NCBI GenBank assembly: GCA_910579015.1
Contig: CAJTRO010000005.1
Coordinates: forward strand, 65,429 to 129,428
DNA length: 64,000 nucleotides
Source: an uncultured Dorea sp.
GTDB taxonomy: Bacteria > Bacillota > Clostridia > Lachnospirales > Lachnospiraceae
Direction of reading: 5' to 3'
Shown here: piece after piece, positions 35,851 to 44,704 of the stretch
How positions within the stretch are numbered: the stretch's first letter is position 1
Layout of the letters: every line of letters starts with the position of its first letter
Translations under genes and position numbers: made by a program
Notes under the pieces: generated by a model
The model's database searches: none
What the model saw: only the letters and a program-made list of their open reading frames with translations
What the model was told of the DNA's origin: nothing

Positions 35851-37768
35851 GCATCTCCTTCTCCGGCGTCATAAGGGCAAGCTTTCCGTCCGCATCCTCC
35901 GCGCACAGGAGCATTCCCTCAGACAGTACGCCCGCAAGGCGCGCCGGCTTCAGATTCACAAGGACCATGACCTTCTTTCCGACCATCTCTTCCGGCTTAT
36001 AGTGCGCCTTGATACCGGACACGATCTGCTTCACCTGACTGCCGATCTTTACCTGGGAGCATAGAAGCTTCTTGGACTTCTTGACCTCCTCGCAGGCAAT
36101 GATCTCGCCCACCTGGAACTGCATCTTCCCGAAATCCTCAAAGGTAATCTCCGGCTTTGCCTCGATGTCGATCACCGCCGCGTCTGATTCCCCGGCGCCG
36201 TCTGCTTTGCTCTCATCTGCCTCTTCCTGTGGATGAAGCTCTTCTACCTTCTTCATCACCTCATTCACATCCAGTCTGGCGAACAGGATCTCTGGCTTCT
36301 CCGTTACCTTGCCGTCACCCAGCTGGCTTAAGATCCGCCCTGATGTCTCCGGCATAAACGGCTCGATCAGCACAGCTCCCGCCCTGATACTCTCGATCAG
36401 GTTATAGAGCACCGTCTCCAGACGGTCCTTCTTCGCCTCATCCTTCGCCAGCGCCCAGGGAAGCGTCTCATCAATATACTTGTTACAGCGCTTGAACAGA
36501 TTGAAGATCTCCGTGATCGCATCCGCAACCCGAAGGTCGTTCATCTTCGCATCCACAACCTTCGGCGTGTTCTCCACAACAGCTTTCAGGTCCGCATCCA
36601 CACTGCGCTCTTCCTCTGTATCGGCCGCGCCCTTATCCGTCACCACACCGCCGAAATACTTGTTCGTCATGGAAACAGTCCGGTTCACCAGATTCCCCAG
36701 TGTGTTGGCGAGATCAGAATTCATACGCTCCACCATCAGCTCCCAGGTGATCACTCCGTCATTCTCAAACGGCATCTCATGGAGCACGAAATAACGTACC
36801 GCGTCCACGCCGAAGAAATCCACCAGTTCGTCGGCATACAGCACATTTCCCTTAGACTTGCTCATCTTGCCGTCGCCCTGCAAAAGCCACGGATGCCCGA
36901 AAATCTGCTTCGGAAGCGGAAGTTCAAGAGCCATCAGGAAGATCGGCCAGTAAATCGTGTGGAAACGGATGATATCCTTTCCGATCAGGTGCAGGTCAGC
37001 CGGCCAGTCCTTATGGAACTGTTCCGTGCTCTCCCCGTCACAGTCATATCCGATTCCGGTAATATAGTTGGTCAGCGCATCCAGCCACACATAGACCACG
37101 TGTCTCGGATCAAAATCTACCGGGATCCCCCACGTAAACGACGTTCTGGATACACACAGATCCTGCAATCCCGGAAGGAGGAAGTTATTCATCATCTCGT
37201 TCTTACGTGAAACCGGCTGGATAAACTCCGGATGTGCATTGATATGCTCGATCAGGCGGTCCGCATATTTACTCATCTTGAAAAAATATGCCTCCTCCTT
37301 CGCCGGCGAAACCTCCCGCCCGCAGTCCGGACACTTGCCGTCCACCAGCTGTGATTCCGTGAAGAAGGACTCGCAGGGCGTACAGTACATTCCCTCATAA
37401 TATCCCTTGTAGATATCTCCCTGGTCATAAAGCTTCCTGAAGATCTTCTGGACCTGCCGCTCATGCTCTTCGTCTGTTGTGCGGATGAATTTGTCATAGG
37501 AGGTATTCATCAGATCCCAGATCCGCCGGATCTCGCCCGCCACATTATCTACATATTCCTTCGGGGTAACGCCCGTATCGTCTGCTTTCAGCTCTATCTT
37601 CTGGCCGTGCTCGTCGGTTCCGGTCTGGAAGAATACATCGTATCCCTGGCTCCTCTTATATCTTGCAACAGCGTCTGCCAGAATGATCTCATAGGTATTC
37701 CCGATATGGGGCTTTCCTGACGTATAGGCAATGGCCGTTGTAATATAGTACTTTGGTTTTTCACTCAT
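35828..37768 (-). CDS. metG: Methionyl-tRNA synthetase
   Basis: 646 residues, class I synthetase. The HIGH-type motif is GKPHIGNTYE (about 14-23) and the KMSKS motif is GKMSKSKGN (about 295). The zinc knuckle has CTPCES and CPDC. The C-terminal EMAP-II/Trbp111-like tRNA-binding domain (about 540-646) includes FQVGEIIACEEVKKSKKLLC and VNLKPARLAGVLSEGM. It is the first gene of the metG-ddh-tatD operon and is preceded by a T-box leader with a candidate AUG (Met) specifier. Its 3' end is tandemly duplicated beyond the stop. Confidence 0.97.
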   Translation of the reverse strand: MSEKPKYYITTAIAYTSGKPHIGNTYEIILADAVARYKRSQGYDVFFQTGTDEHGQKIELKADDTGVTPKEYVDNVAGEIRRIWDLMNTSYDKFIRTTDEEHERQVQKIFRKLYDQGDIYKGYYEGMYCTPCESFFTESQLVDGKCPDCGREVSPAKEEAYFFKMSKYADRLIEHINAHPEFIQPVSRKNEMMNNFLLPGLQDLCVSRTSFTWGIPVDFDPRHVVYVWLDALTNYITGIGYDCDGESTEQFHKDWPADLHLIGKDIIRFHTIYWPIFLMALELPLPKQIFGHPWLLQGDGKMSKSKGNVLYADELVDFFGVDAVRYFVLHEMPFENDGVITWELMVERMNSDLANTLGNLVNRTVSMTNKYFGGVVTDKGAADTEEERSVDADLKAVVENTPKVVDAKMNDLRVADAITEIFNLFKRCNKYIDETLPWALAKDEAKKDRLETVLYNLIESIRAGAVLIEPFMPETSGRILSQLGDGKVTEKPEILFARLDVNEVMKKVEELHPQEEADESKADGAGESDAAVIDIEAKPEITFEDFGKMQFQVGEIIACEEVKKSKKLLCSQVKIGSQVKQIVSGIKAHYKPEEMVGKKVMVLVNLKPARLAGVLSEGMLLCAEDADGKLALMTPEKEMPAGAEIC

Positions 37769-37831
37769 TTTCTTTCTCTCCCTTCTCTTTATGTCAGCGA
37801 ATCTGCAAATGGACGCTCCCTGTCCGCGGCA

Positions 37832-38165
37832 AAAAAAACGTCCTCCTGGTATACCTCAAAACATACCAAGAAGACGGATCTTACCGTGTTACCACTTCTG
37901 CTTCATCCCGCCCTCGCGGACAGGACCTCATCAAGTGCAAAAAAACAGCACTCTCTCGCTATAACGGGCGAACCCATCGCAGCCTGTAAAAAATATCCCT
38001 TCCAGATGCTCCTTAAGCATAAGGCGGATATTCTATAGTCGGTGCGCTGCTCAGAAGCCATCTTCAGCCCTCTTCCATCCATCCCTCTCAGCATCCCGGA
38101 AATTCTCTGTAGGATCTCCAAAAGCTTACTCTCTTCATCATCGCTTTTCACCTTTATTGATCATG
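37832..38165 (-). ncRNA. T-box riboswitch (Met-type) upstream of metG
   Basis: Read leftward, the leader shows a Stem I-like region with AAGAGAGTAAGC, then a candidate Met specifier ATG (38059-38061, in GAAGATGGC). The T-box sequence AGTGGTAACACGG follows (about 37884-37898). Last is a terminator stem of about 16 pairs (37840-37877) running into eight T's (37832-37839). Uncharged tRNA-Met would stabilise the antiterminator. The short open frame across this leader (37903-38151) is not a gene. Confidence 0.85.
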
Positions 38166-38171
38166 TTCAAA

Positions 38172-38201
38172 ATCCTATCATACACCTGCTTTGCTTGTCA
38201 A
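38172..38201 (-). promoter_or_regulatory. Promoter of the metG T-box leader
   Basis: On the minus strand, TTGACA (38196-38201) and TAGGAT (38172-38177) are separated by 18 bases, placing the start of transcription at about 38165, just at the beginning of the T-box leader. Confidence 0.65.
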
Positions 38202-38251
38202 GAGTGGTTTTCTCATTTGTTGCACGATCATCGCCCGATTTATTGTCCGAT

Positions 38252-39688
38252 TTATTGTCCGATATATTCCAGCTCCTCCTCGACCTGTGCAAAATCTATT
38301 ATCAGCTCTCCATCATAGATCCCGGCCGGAACCTTGTCACTAAGTCCATATATCGCCGGCTGCTGGTCTCTTTCAAAAAAGTATACGATCACCTTTCTTC
38401 TCTTCGTATCTACTATCCAATACTCTCTGACTCCCGCGTTCTTGTACTTCCGAAACTTCAGGAACAGATCCTTCTTCTCCGTCGATCTTGACAGTATCTC
38501 TATGATAAAGTCCGGCGCTCCCACAATACACTTCTCCGTAATCTTGTCTTTATCACAGACGATCAAGATATCCGGCTGTACCATCGTCCTGTCGTCGCAG
38601 TCCAGCTGTACATCCACCGGCGCCGCAAATCCCCGGCATCCTCCCTTTTTCCTCCTGAGAAAATCATTGATCTGCACCGATATCTGCAACACCGCAGTCT
38701 GATGCCCGGTTGACGGCGCGCTCATATCATAGAATACACCGTCTATCAGCTCCACCCTCCGCTCATCCGGCAGTGCGTAATAATCCTCCAGCGTATAGAT
38801 TCCCTTCCCCGCTTGATATGCTGTTTCCGATTCGCCAAGCATGTCCGGGAAGCCTTCTACGACTGTCCCCTGATCCTGATATTCTACTCTACGTTCCCCC
38901 TCGATCTGCGCAAAATCTATTACCAGCTCTCCATTATAGATCCCGACCGGAATCCTGTCACTAAGTCCATATATCGCCGGCTGCTGGTCTCTTTCAAAAA
39001 AGTATACGATCACCTTTCTTCTCTTCGTATCTACTATCCAATACTCTCTGACTCCCGCATTCTTGTACTTCCGAAACTTCAGAAACATGTCCTTCTTCTC
39101 CGTCGATCTTGACAGTATCTCTATGATAAAGTCCGGCGCTCCCACAATACACTTCTCCGTAATCTTGTCTTTATCACAGACGATCAAGATATCCGGCTGT
39201 ACCATCGTCCTGTCATCGCAGTCCAGCTGTACATCCACCGGCGCCATAAATACTTCACACTCTCCACTCCTGCCTTCAATAAACCGGACAATGGCATAGA
39301 CAATACGCAGTAAGATCCTCTGATGCCCGGTTGACGGCGCGCTCATATCATAGAATGCCCCGTCTATCAACTCCACCCTCCGTTCATCCGGCAGTGCGTA
39401 ATAATCCTCCAGAGTATAGCTCCCCGCCTGATATGCCATTTTTGATTCGCCAAGCATGTCCGGGAAGCCTTTCGCGTCTCCCTCCGGATACCTGCCGCCC
39501 TCCCTCAGTCCAAAGACAGAACCTGGCATCAATACATCCTCAAGGGCCTGCCACGCTTCCTCTCCCGGAAGCTCCTCTCCGCTTAATATCCCCCTGACCG
39601 TCTCCACCGGAATCCCTGATAATTCCGATATCTTATCATATGTACAGCCTTTTACTTCCCGGTAATACTCCATCAGCTGTATATTCAT
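38252..39688 (-). CDS. HTH plus two tandem Uma2 (DUF820) nuclease-like domains
   Basis: 478 residues. Residues 1-50 look like an HTH (GCTYDKISELSGIPVETVRG). Two Uma2/DUF820 domains follow (about 74-278 and 280-478). Each repeats YTLEDYYALPDERRVELIDG, APVDVQLDCDDRTMVQPDIL, GAPDFIIEILSRSTEKKD and YKNAGVREYWIVDTKRRKV, with the putative PD-(D/E)XK acidic residues kept in both. The copies are almost identical except for one block after STGHQ (RILLRIVYAIVRFIEGRSG versus TAVLQISVQINDFLRRKKG). Uma2 proteins are predicted restriction-like nucleases of unclear function. The gene lies between the metG promoter and a terminator; no partner gene is evident. Confidence 0.88.
   Translation of the reverse strand: MNIQLMEYYREVKGCTYDKISELSGIPVETVRGILSGEELPGEEAWQALEDVLMPGSVFGLREGGRYPEGDAKGFPDMLGESKMAYQAGSYTLEDYYALPDERRVELIDGAFYDMSAPSTGHQRILLRIVYAIVRFIEGRSGECEVFMAPVDVQLDCDDRTMVQPDILIVCDKDKITEKCIVGAPDFIIEILSRSTEKKDMFLKFRKYKNAGVREYWIVDTKRRKVIVYFFERDQQPAIYGLSDRIPVGIYNGELVIDFAQIEGERRVEYQDQGTVVEGFPDMLGESETAYQAGKGIYTLEDYYALPDERRVELIDGVFYDMSAPSTGHQTAVLQISVQINDFLRRKKGGCRGFAAPVDVQLDCDDRTMVQPDILIVCDKDKITEKCIVGAPDFIIEILSRSTEKKDLFLKFRKYKNAGVREYWIVDTKRRKVIVYFFERDQQPAIYGLSDKVPAGIYDGELIIDFAQVEEELEYIGQ
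38290..39480. repeat. 621-bp direct repeat inside the double Uma2 gene
   Basis: Matching DNA is offset by 621 bases (207 codons): TAAGTCCATATATCGCCGGC occurs at 38341 and 38962. Long stretches, such as the segment following that block, are nearly identical at DNA level including silent positions. This points to recent duplication or gene conversion. An internal block near 38640-38700 versus 39260-39320 is unrelated. Confidence 0.85.
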
Positions 39689-39742
39689 GCTGTCCTCCTC
39701 AACACATCCGAAAGAACAGGCCCCCGGCCTGATGAAATAAAA

Positions 39743-39772
39743 GGGAAACAGAACTATAGCCTTCTGTTTCCC
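39743..39772 (-). terminator. Terminator downstream of the 39803-40444 gene
   Basis: GGGAAACAGAA (39743-39753) pairs with TTCTGTTTCCC (39762-39772); on the minus strand TTTTATTT follows. Confidence 0.8.
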
Positions 39773-39802
39773 TCTCTTTCGTACATGTACTTATTCTTTT
39801 TC

Positions 39803-40444
39803 CTAATCTTCTAAGCCCTTCGCATAATAACTGTCGAACAGATCTCCGATCGCGCTGTGTGTCTCCTGTGCGATGGACGGAAGCTCTCTTCCCCAGGACT
39901 TGGTCGCCTGCTCAAATCCCTTCTCAACAGCCGCCTGCATCTTCTTCATCTTCTCCGGATCATCTCCTGCAAGCGCATAGGCAAAATCAAAGATTCTCTG
40001 TGAGGTCTGCTTTACACCCCAGTATCCGTCCTCTGAGATAGCCTCCTGAGCGTCTGCCTTGGTCTGTGCGTCTACAGTGAAGTTACCGCTGGCAATCTTT
40101 CTCCACATGTCATCGCCCTGGGCGGTCATGCCGGTGATCCCCTGCTTCTGGAACATCTGCGTCATCATGTTCGTAAAACGAACCATCTGGTTATCCAGAT
40201 CAGCCTTCAGGCTCTTCACAAGAGCGGCTCTCTCTGAATCACTCATCTTACTGCTTACCCTGGTATCCTTACTGAACTCAACACGGTCCTTGTTATTCTG
40301 GGATGTCTTATTATCCACAGCGCCAACCGCATCCTTGTTCTGCTCCTCCGCCGCCTTGCCGGCCGCCGTCGTATAGTTCGTATTTACAGAAGTATAGCCA
40401 GTTGCATTCTGGACATTCTGATAATAAAGGTCATCGATTTTCAC
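39803..40444 (-). CDS. Unknown protein (213 aa)
   Basis: The GTG at 40444 is chosen as start because GGAGG lies seven bases upstream; the upstream ATG lacks a site. The protein begins KIDDLYYQNVQNATGYTSVN, has a polar Asn/Thr/Ala-rich N-terminal third, then a helical region (SERAALVKSLKADLDNQM; FTNMMTQMFQKQGI) and a C-terminal helical part with YWGVKQTSQRIFDFAYALAG and KSWGRELPSIAQETHSAIGD. There is no signal peptide or membrane segment. I do not recognise a family. It stands 159 bases downstream of a PilZ-domain gene on the same strand, with its own terminator. Confidence 0.7.
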   Translation of the reverse strand: MKIDDLYYQNVQNATGYTSVNTNYTTAAGKAAEEQNKDAVGAVDNKTSQNNKDRVEFSKDTRVSSKMSDSERAALVKSLKADLDNQMVRFTNMMTQMFQKQGITGMTAQGDDMWRKIASGNFTVDAQTKADAQEAISEDGYWGVKQTSQRIFDFAYALAGDDPEKMKKMQAAVEKGFEQATKSWGRELPSIAQETHSAIGDLFDSYYAKGLED

Positions 40445-40603
40445 AGCATTTCCTCCTTTTCTTCTTCTCATGATCTGGTACAAAATCGTACCAGTGCGCC
40501 AAGAAAATCATATTCATCAACAATTATGTTTGTATTAGTTATATCGGCGGAAAACCGGAAAACATAAGGAAAAGATTGGGAAATTCATCATATCCGGGAA
40601 AAT

Positions 40604-41314
40604 TTATTTTCCTTCCCTCTTCTTTCGCTGGACAACCGAGATATTCCGTGCAATCTGCTCCTGGTCGGCTTCCGTAAGATCTATAAACTGGCACCCGTAC
40701 TCAAACCAGGAATCCTTCTTCTCTATCACCCGCAGTACCTCGCAATACATGATCGAAGTCGGCCTGTCCTCAAGAAGCTTTACCCTGAGCATGAACCGGT
40801 CCCCTTTATAAAAACGGCGCTCTGCCCCCACAGCAGCCCCGCCCACACTGATATTCAGAAGCTTACATGGGTGCCGGTCTTCTTCATTCTCTACCGTGGT
40901 AAGCGCGGCGTCAAGATCTGTGCTCAGACGGAAAAAGGCACGTTCATTCTCAACTCTTATCACCTTCAGCTCGTCCATCTCCCAGATATGCTTCTCTCCA
41001 GGTGTTATGATCCCCTCTATGAGAACAGCCTTGCGCTCCCTGTCATTATAACCGCGCAGCTTCACATACATATGCTCCGTTTCCTGATGGATGTCCATAT
41101 CCTGATTAGTATCCGCATCAGAATATTGACGCAGCCTCGCCTTGTTCCCCCGCAGATCCTCAAGCTTCGCGATGAAAAGCATCTGTCCCTCCGGCGTCTC
41201 CACCACAACCCGCATCCCCGAATACATCTCCAACGCCATGATATCGCTCGCCCCTCGGCTCTCTCCTGCTGTATCCTCTCCGTTCTTCTTTTTAAATATA
41301 TCGAATAACTTCAC
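40604..41314 (-). CDS. PilZ domain protein (YcgR-like c-di-GMP effector)
   Basis: 236 residues. The N-terminal half (about 28-120) resembles the YcgR N-terminal beta domain (YSGMRVVVETPEGQMLFIAK). The C-terminal PilZ domain starts at RAFFR (about 124-128, fitting RxxxR) and continues to LLNISVGGAAV (fitting D/NxSxxG). Both c-di-GMP contact motifs are present. YcgR proteins act as flagellar brakes or related effectors when c-di-GMP is high. No flagellar genes lie in the window. Confidence 0.88.
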   Translation of the reverse strand: MKLFDIFKKKNGEDTAGESRGASDIMALEMYSGMRVVVETPEGQMLFIAKLEDLRGNKARLRQYSDADTNQDMDIHQETEHMYVKLRGYNDRERKAVLIEGIITPGEKHIWEMDELKVIRVENERAFFRLSTDLDAALTTVENEEDRHPCKLLNISVGGAAVGAERRFYKGDRFMLRVKLLEDRPTSIMYCEVLRVIEKKDSWFEYGCQFIDLTEADQEQIARNISVVQRKKREGK

Positions 41315-41472
41315 ATTATACCCCCTCTATCTTTTGAATCAATGACATAACCTGCCAAACCGGGCTCTTACCCTGTCACGTACCCGCCTCACAGACTGTA
41401 TTGTACCATAAACCTGCCGGTATTTCTATATCTTGTAATACAGAACTCCACATTTTTACAGCTCAGAAAACT

Positions 41473-41550
41473 TTGACAATTTCATTGATGTTCTGATAAA
41501 ATGAACTTATCGAGTTGTTCATCCCCGCCTCATCAACCTAAAGGTTGATG
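41473..41550 (+). promoter_or_regulatory. Promoter and leader hairpin of the second AraC regulator
   Basis: TTGACA (41473-41478) and TAAAAT (41497-41502) are 18 bases apart. The leader then contains a perfect stem CATCAACCT (41531-41539) with AGGTTGATG (41542-41550) and a two-base loop, flanked by GAGTT and AACTC that can extend it. The AGAGGAG ribosome site follows. The hairpin could affect message stability or translation; no known riboswitch is recognised. Confidence 0.6.
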
Positions 41551-41580
41551 TGAACTCAGACAGAGGAGACTGATTCTATT

Positions 41581-42516
41581 ATGATTAAAAAATATGAAAG
41601 CATTACACTGAGAGAAGAATTGTCCATTAAGGATATCTATTCTATCCACTATTTTGAATATTCCAAGGACTTTGTGTACAAAGGCGAATCTCATGACTTC
41701 TGGGAGCTTCTTTTTGTAGACTTCGGAAATATAGAGGTTACGGCCGGCTCCCGCACCGTCCTTCTGAAAAAGGGCGAGATGATCTTCCACAAGCCCAATG
41801 AATTCCACGCTCTGAGAGCCGACGGGAAGGTTGCGCCGAACCTTATTGTAATCTCCTTCAAGTGTGACGCTCCTTGTATGGATTTCTTCGAAGACCAGAT
41901 CATCACGATTGATACTACGGAGAATTTCTATCTGGGACAGCTGATCGCGGAGACCAGAAAGACCTTCTATACACCGCTTAACAATCCCCTGATCTGCAAA
42001 TTGAGCCGCTATACTCAGACCTCTTTTGGCAGCGAGCAGATCATAAAGATCTCTCTGGAGCTTATGCTTATCAATATATTCCGGCGCCTGGCTCCAAAGG
42101 ATAACACACATTTTGTACCGTCTCCCTCTCGGATCAACACCCAGAACGGCGATATGACCAGAATGAGCCAGGTTGTCCAATATCTGAACAAGCATGTACG
42201 AGACCGTCTGACCGTCTCCGATATCTGCCGTGATAATATGATCGGGAAATCCCAGCTGCAACGCCTCTTCCATATGTATGAGGGGTGCGGAGTAATCGAA
42301 TATTTCTCACGGCTGAAGATTGATACTGCCAAGATAATGATCCGGGAAAACCGCTATTCCTTTACGGAGATTTCCAATATCCTGAATTATTCTTCTTACC
42401 AGTATTTCTCTCTGCAATTCAAAAAATATACCCGGATGTCTCCATCCGAGTACAGTTCTTCTACCAAAGTATTTACAGAGGGAACGCTTGATATGCCTGC
42501 GCCTGCCGCTGTCTGA
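41581..42516 (+). CDS. AraC family transcriptional regulator (cupin plus HTH)
   Basis: 311 residues. The N-terminal cupin domain (about 15-100) includes SHDFWELLFVDFGNIEVTAG and GEMIFHKPNEFHALRAD. The C-terminal HTH pair has LTVSDICRDNMIGKSQLQRLF, IMIRENRYSFTEISNILNYSS and SLQFKKYTRMSPSEYSSS. It is separated from other plus-strand genes and followed by a triple 17-base repeat. It may control sugar or host-glycan genes, such as the ABC locus at 46-51 kb, but this is not shown. Confidence 0.9.
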   Translation: MIKKYESITLREELSIKDIYSIHYFEYSKDFVYKGESHDFWELLFVDFGNIEVTAGSRTVLLKKGEMIFHKPNEFHALRADGKVAPNLIVISFKCDAPCMDFFEDQIITIDTTENFYLGQLIAETRKTFYTPLNNPLICKLSRYTQTSFGSEQIIKISLELMLINIFRRLAPKDNTHFVPSPSRINTQNGDMTRMSQVVQYLNKHVRDRLTVSDICRDNMIGKSQLQRLFHMYEGCGVIEYFSRLKIDTAKIMIRENRYSFTEISNILNYSSYQYFSLQFKKYTRMSPSEYSSSTKVFTEGTLDMPAPAAV

Positions 42517-42517
42517 T

Positions 42518-42568
42518 GCAGTGTCTGCACTAGTGCGGTATCTGCACTGGTGTGATGTCTGCACCAGT
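42518..42568. repeat. Three tandem 17-bp repeats after the AraC gene
   Basis: Units 42518-42534, 42535-42551 and 42552-42568 share the core TCTGCAC and a final GT. The first begins at the AraC stop codon region. Each unit has partial dyad symmetry (TGCACTAGTGC across the first junction). Possible protein-binding array or slippage product. Confidence 0.65.
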
Positions 42569-42607
42569 ACACTGTGCAGGCTGCAACACAGAATCAAGAT
42601 CCGCCTG

Positions 42608-43951
42608 TTACGCCAATACGGACATATAATTCGTCTTTATCCGGCTGTCATTAAGTTTCGAAATATCGTAAGCAAAAGAATTCCAGGAGTCCACCAGCTT
42701 CTGATACGCCGTTCTCCTGTCAACTCCTTCTGAGTAATAAAACTGCCGGAAACAATCTGAATTATCATAGAATCTTTTCCAGTAATAATTCTCCCTATAT
42801 CGGTCGACTTTTCCGTTTATATCTTCCTTACCCTTGCTTTTATCCCGGGCATAGTCGATACACGCCAGAATGGCTTCTGAATAACTTCCTTTTTCTTTAT
42901 AAAGCTTCAGCATCATCCTGCTGATGTCGTAGATCTCAGACTTATCATACACCGGAGCCCTCTCCTTATCATAATAAGGATCGTCGTACAGCTTAAGCTT
43001 CCGGTCATTAATCTTGTCAAGGATATGATCTATACTGGTATTCACAGCCCTTGTCATCTTATCAGCAAATTGTTCCGACACACGGCTGTTCTCGGCGAAC
43101 AGCTGCGTCTTCAATAACAGTATTCCTGCATCCAGGCCAAAGCTCTCTTCATTACCAAGACTGTCGAACAGCCCGTCAAACGTCATATCCTGCACCAGAC
43201 GATTCGCCAGAGATATCTCCTCTAAGCTGTACTGACCTTGCAAAGTGTCCGACGCATTCGTCGTATCGCAGGCTTTCCTAAGCTCCTGGGCCATATAGGC
43301 CGCATCATCCGCAAGCCACTCGTACTCCGTCCCTTTAAGCTTCGCATAATCACTGTTATTCCTGAGAAATTCTCTGTATTGCCGGACTTTATTCTGATAC
43401 TCGGATGCAATGGTGTCATATATCTTATCCTTTTCACCAGCGAATCCATTTTCCTCCAAAAAACCGCCCACGTTCTCGGCGAAAACGTCTGCCCGCTGGC
43501 TCATAACCTTAGATACTGCCGCATCCAGTCTGGCCATATGGTCATCTAACTCGGCTCCGCTGAAATGAGAATTCAGCTGATCGTACACAGTCACATAAGA
43601 GGCCGCAAGCCTGCTTAAGATATAATCTAAGTCATCGCCCCATTCAATATCAAATGCACTCTGAAACCGGAATTCATCCCACGAATATCCTTCCTCGTTT
43701 AACTGAGCCAGGAAATCTCCCGGTACATCCGAAACATTGTCAATCGGTTTGTGATTCTGGCCTTTCTCAAAGATCTTCACAGGATTCGCCATTCGATACT
43801 TGTACAAAAGCGCGCTGTCCTTCGTGATCTCCTCATTACCGCCGTAAAATGAATGGATCTTTTTATTACTCAGCTTCAAAAAACCATTCTGAAGAGCCGG
43901 CGGTCTTCCATTCAGGTTAACAAATAAAGAACTGGTATTGATCTGCATCAC
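42608..43951 (-). CDS. Unknown protein (447 aa)
   Basis: 447 residues, largely helical and acidic, with no signal peptide, membrane segment or recognised domain. Blocks that could help a search are NPVKIFEKGQNHKPIDNVSD, GYSWDEFRFQSAFDIEWGDD, LANRLVQDMTFDGLFDSLGN and REYYYW-like NYYWKRFYDNSDCFRQFYYS. Clear codon use and a good AGGAGG site support a real gene. It is convergent with the AraC gene and divergent from the A+T-rich island at 44 kb. Confidence 0.75.
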   Translation of the reverse strand: MMQINTSSLFVNLNGRPPALQNGFLKLSNKKIHSFYGGNEEITKDSALLYKYRMANPVKIFEKGQNHKPIDNVSDVPGDFLAQLNEEGYSWDEFRFQSAFDIEWGDDLDYILSRLAASYVTVYDQLNSHFSGAELDDHMARLDAAVSKVMSQRADVFAENVGGFLEENGFAGEKDKIYDTIASEYQNKVRQYREFLRNNSDYAKLKGTEYEWLADDAAYMAQELRKACDTTNASDTLQGQYSLEEISLANRLVQDMTFDGLFDSLGNEESFGLDAGILLLKTQLFAENSRVSEQFADKMTRAVNTSIDHILDKINDRKLKLYDDPYYDKERAPVYDKSEIYDISRMMLKLYKEKGSYSEAILACIDYARDKSKGKEDINGKVDRYRENYYWKRFYDNSDCFRQFYYSEGVDRRTAYQKLVDSWNSFAYDISKLNDSRIKTNYMSVLA

Positions 43952-44041
43952 ACAACCTCCTCACCCATGCTGTCGATCTCCTGCAAGCATCTTATAATAA
44001 ATCGGCCTCTTTTGACTTTCTCTTAATAGTGTGAGAAATTA

Positions 44042-44617
44042 TTGATGCTTTTTGTCGGCGCATTTTCACTATCTTCCTTTGCTGGTTCTTCCAAGACAGC
44101 ATTGATGAGAGAATGGGGAATACTATTAAACAATACAAGTCAAGTTGATGATCCGGAAATATTTGCAAAGGGTAAAAATACAGTAGTATTGGAGAAAGAT
44201 GTCCAACGGGCTGCTGATTTTTATATACTGAAAGGATTAAATGAAACCGAAGCCCGTACAAAAGCCGAAGCCTATATGATGGAATACGAAGCTATGTATA
44301 GCAAGGCCATTCAGGCAGGCTTCCAGGTAACAGACAATGAAGTAAAAAGCTATATTGAAGAATTAAAAAAGGAAGTCGAAGCAGCGACTAACAGAGATGA
44401 AGTAATGGCTGTCATTAACCAATTTGAAAGCGAAGATGCTTATTGGGAATATGAATTTGAAGTTTACAGAAAAAGCCTGCCCATTCAAAACTATGTAAAA
44501 AGCTTAGAGATGACGCAGGATGAGCTTGAAGCTGTCAAGCAGCAGGCCGTGCAGAATGAAAGATACGTTAATCTTCTTAATTCTATGCATATATTAAATC
44601 AAAGAGTGCTACAATAA
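44042..44617 (+). pseudogene. SurA-N-like exported protein, probably 5' truncated
   Basis: The frame encodes up to 191 residues beginning with half a signal sequence (LMLFVGAFSLSSFAG). Reading further up the same frame gives only four more codons (Cys-Glu-Lys-Leu) before a TAG at 44027, and no ribosome site precedes the TTG/ATG candidates. The helical body (EARTKAEAYMMEYEAMYSKA; VTDNEVKSYIEELKKEVEAA; YWEYEFEVYRKSLPIQNYVK) resembles the SurA N-terminal/peptidyl-prolyl isomerase chaperone part of Firmicutes lipoproteins. Likely a gene that lost its 5' end when the island joined at about 44.0 kb. A functional short form is not excluded. Confidence 0.55.
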
Positions 44618-44704
44618 ATAATATCTATTTAATTCCAAAATCAATTGACGGTTAAATAAAACTAAATTATAATAAAAGAACTCAGACGAAAGGAGGCGCT
44701 TGTT

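Noticed and set aside
37903-38151. 82-codon minus-strand frame before metG
   Set aside because: It lies wholly within the T-box leader, has no ribosome site, and is explained by leader structure.
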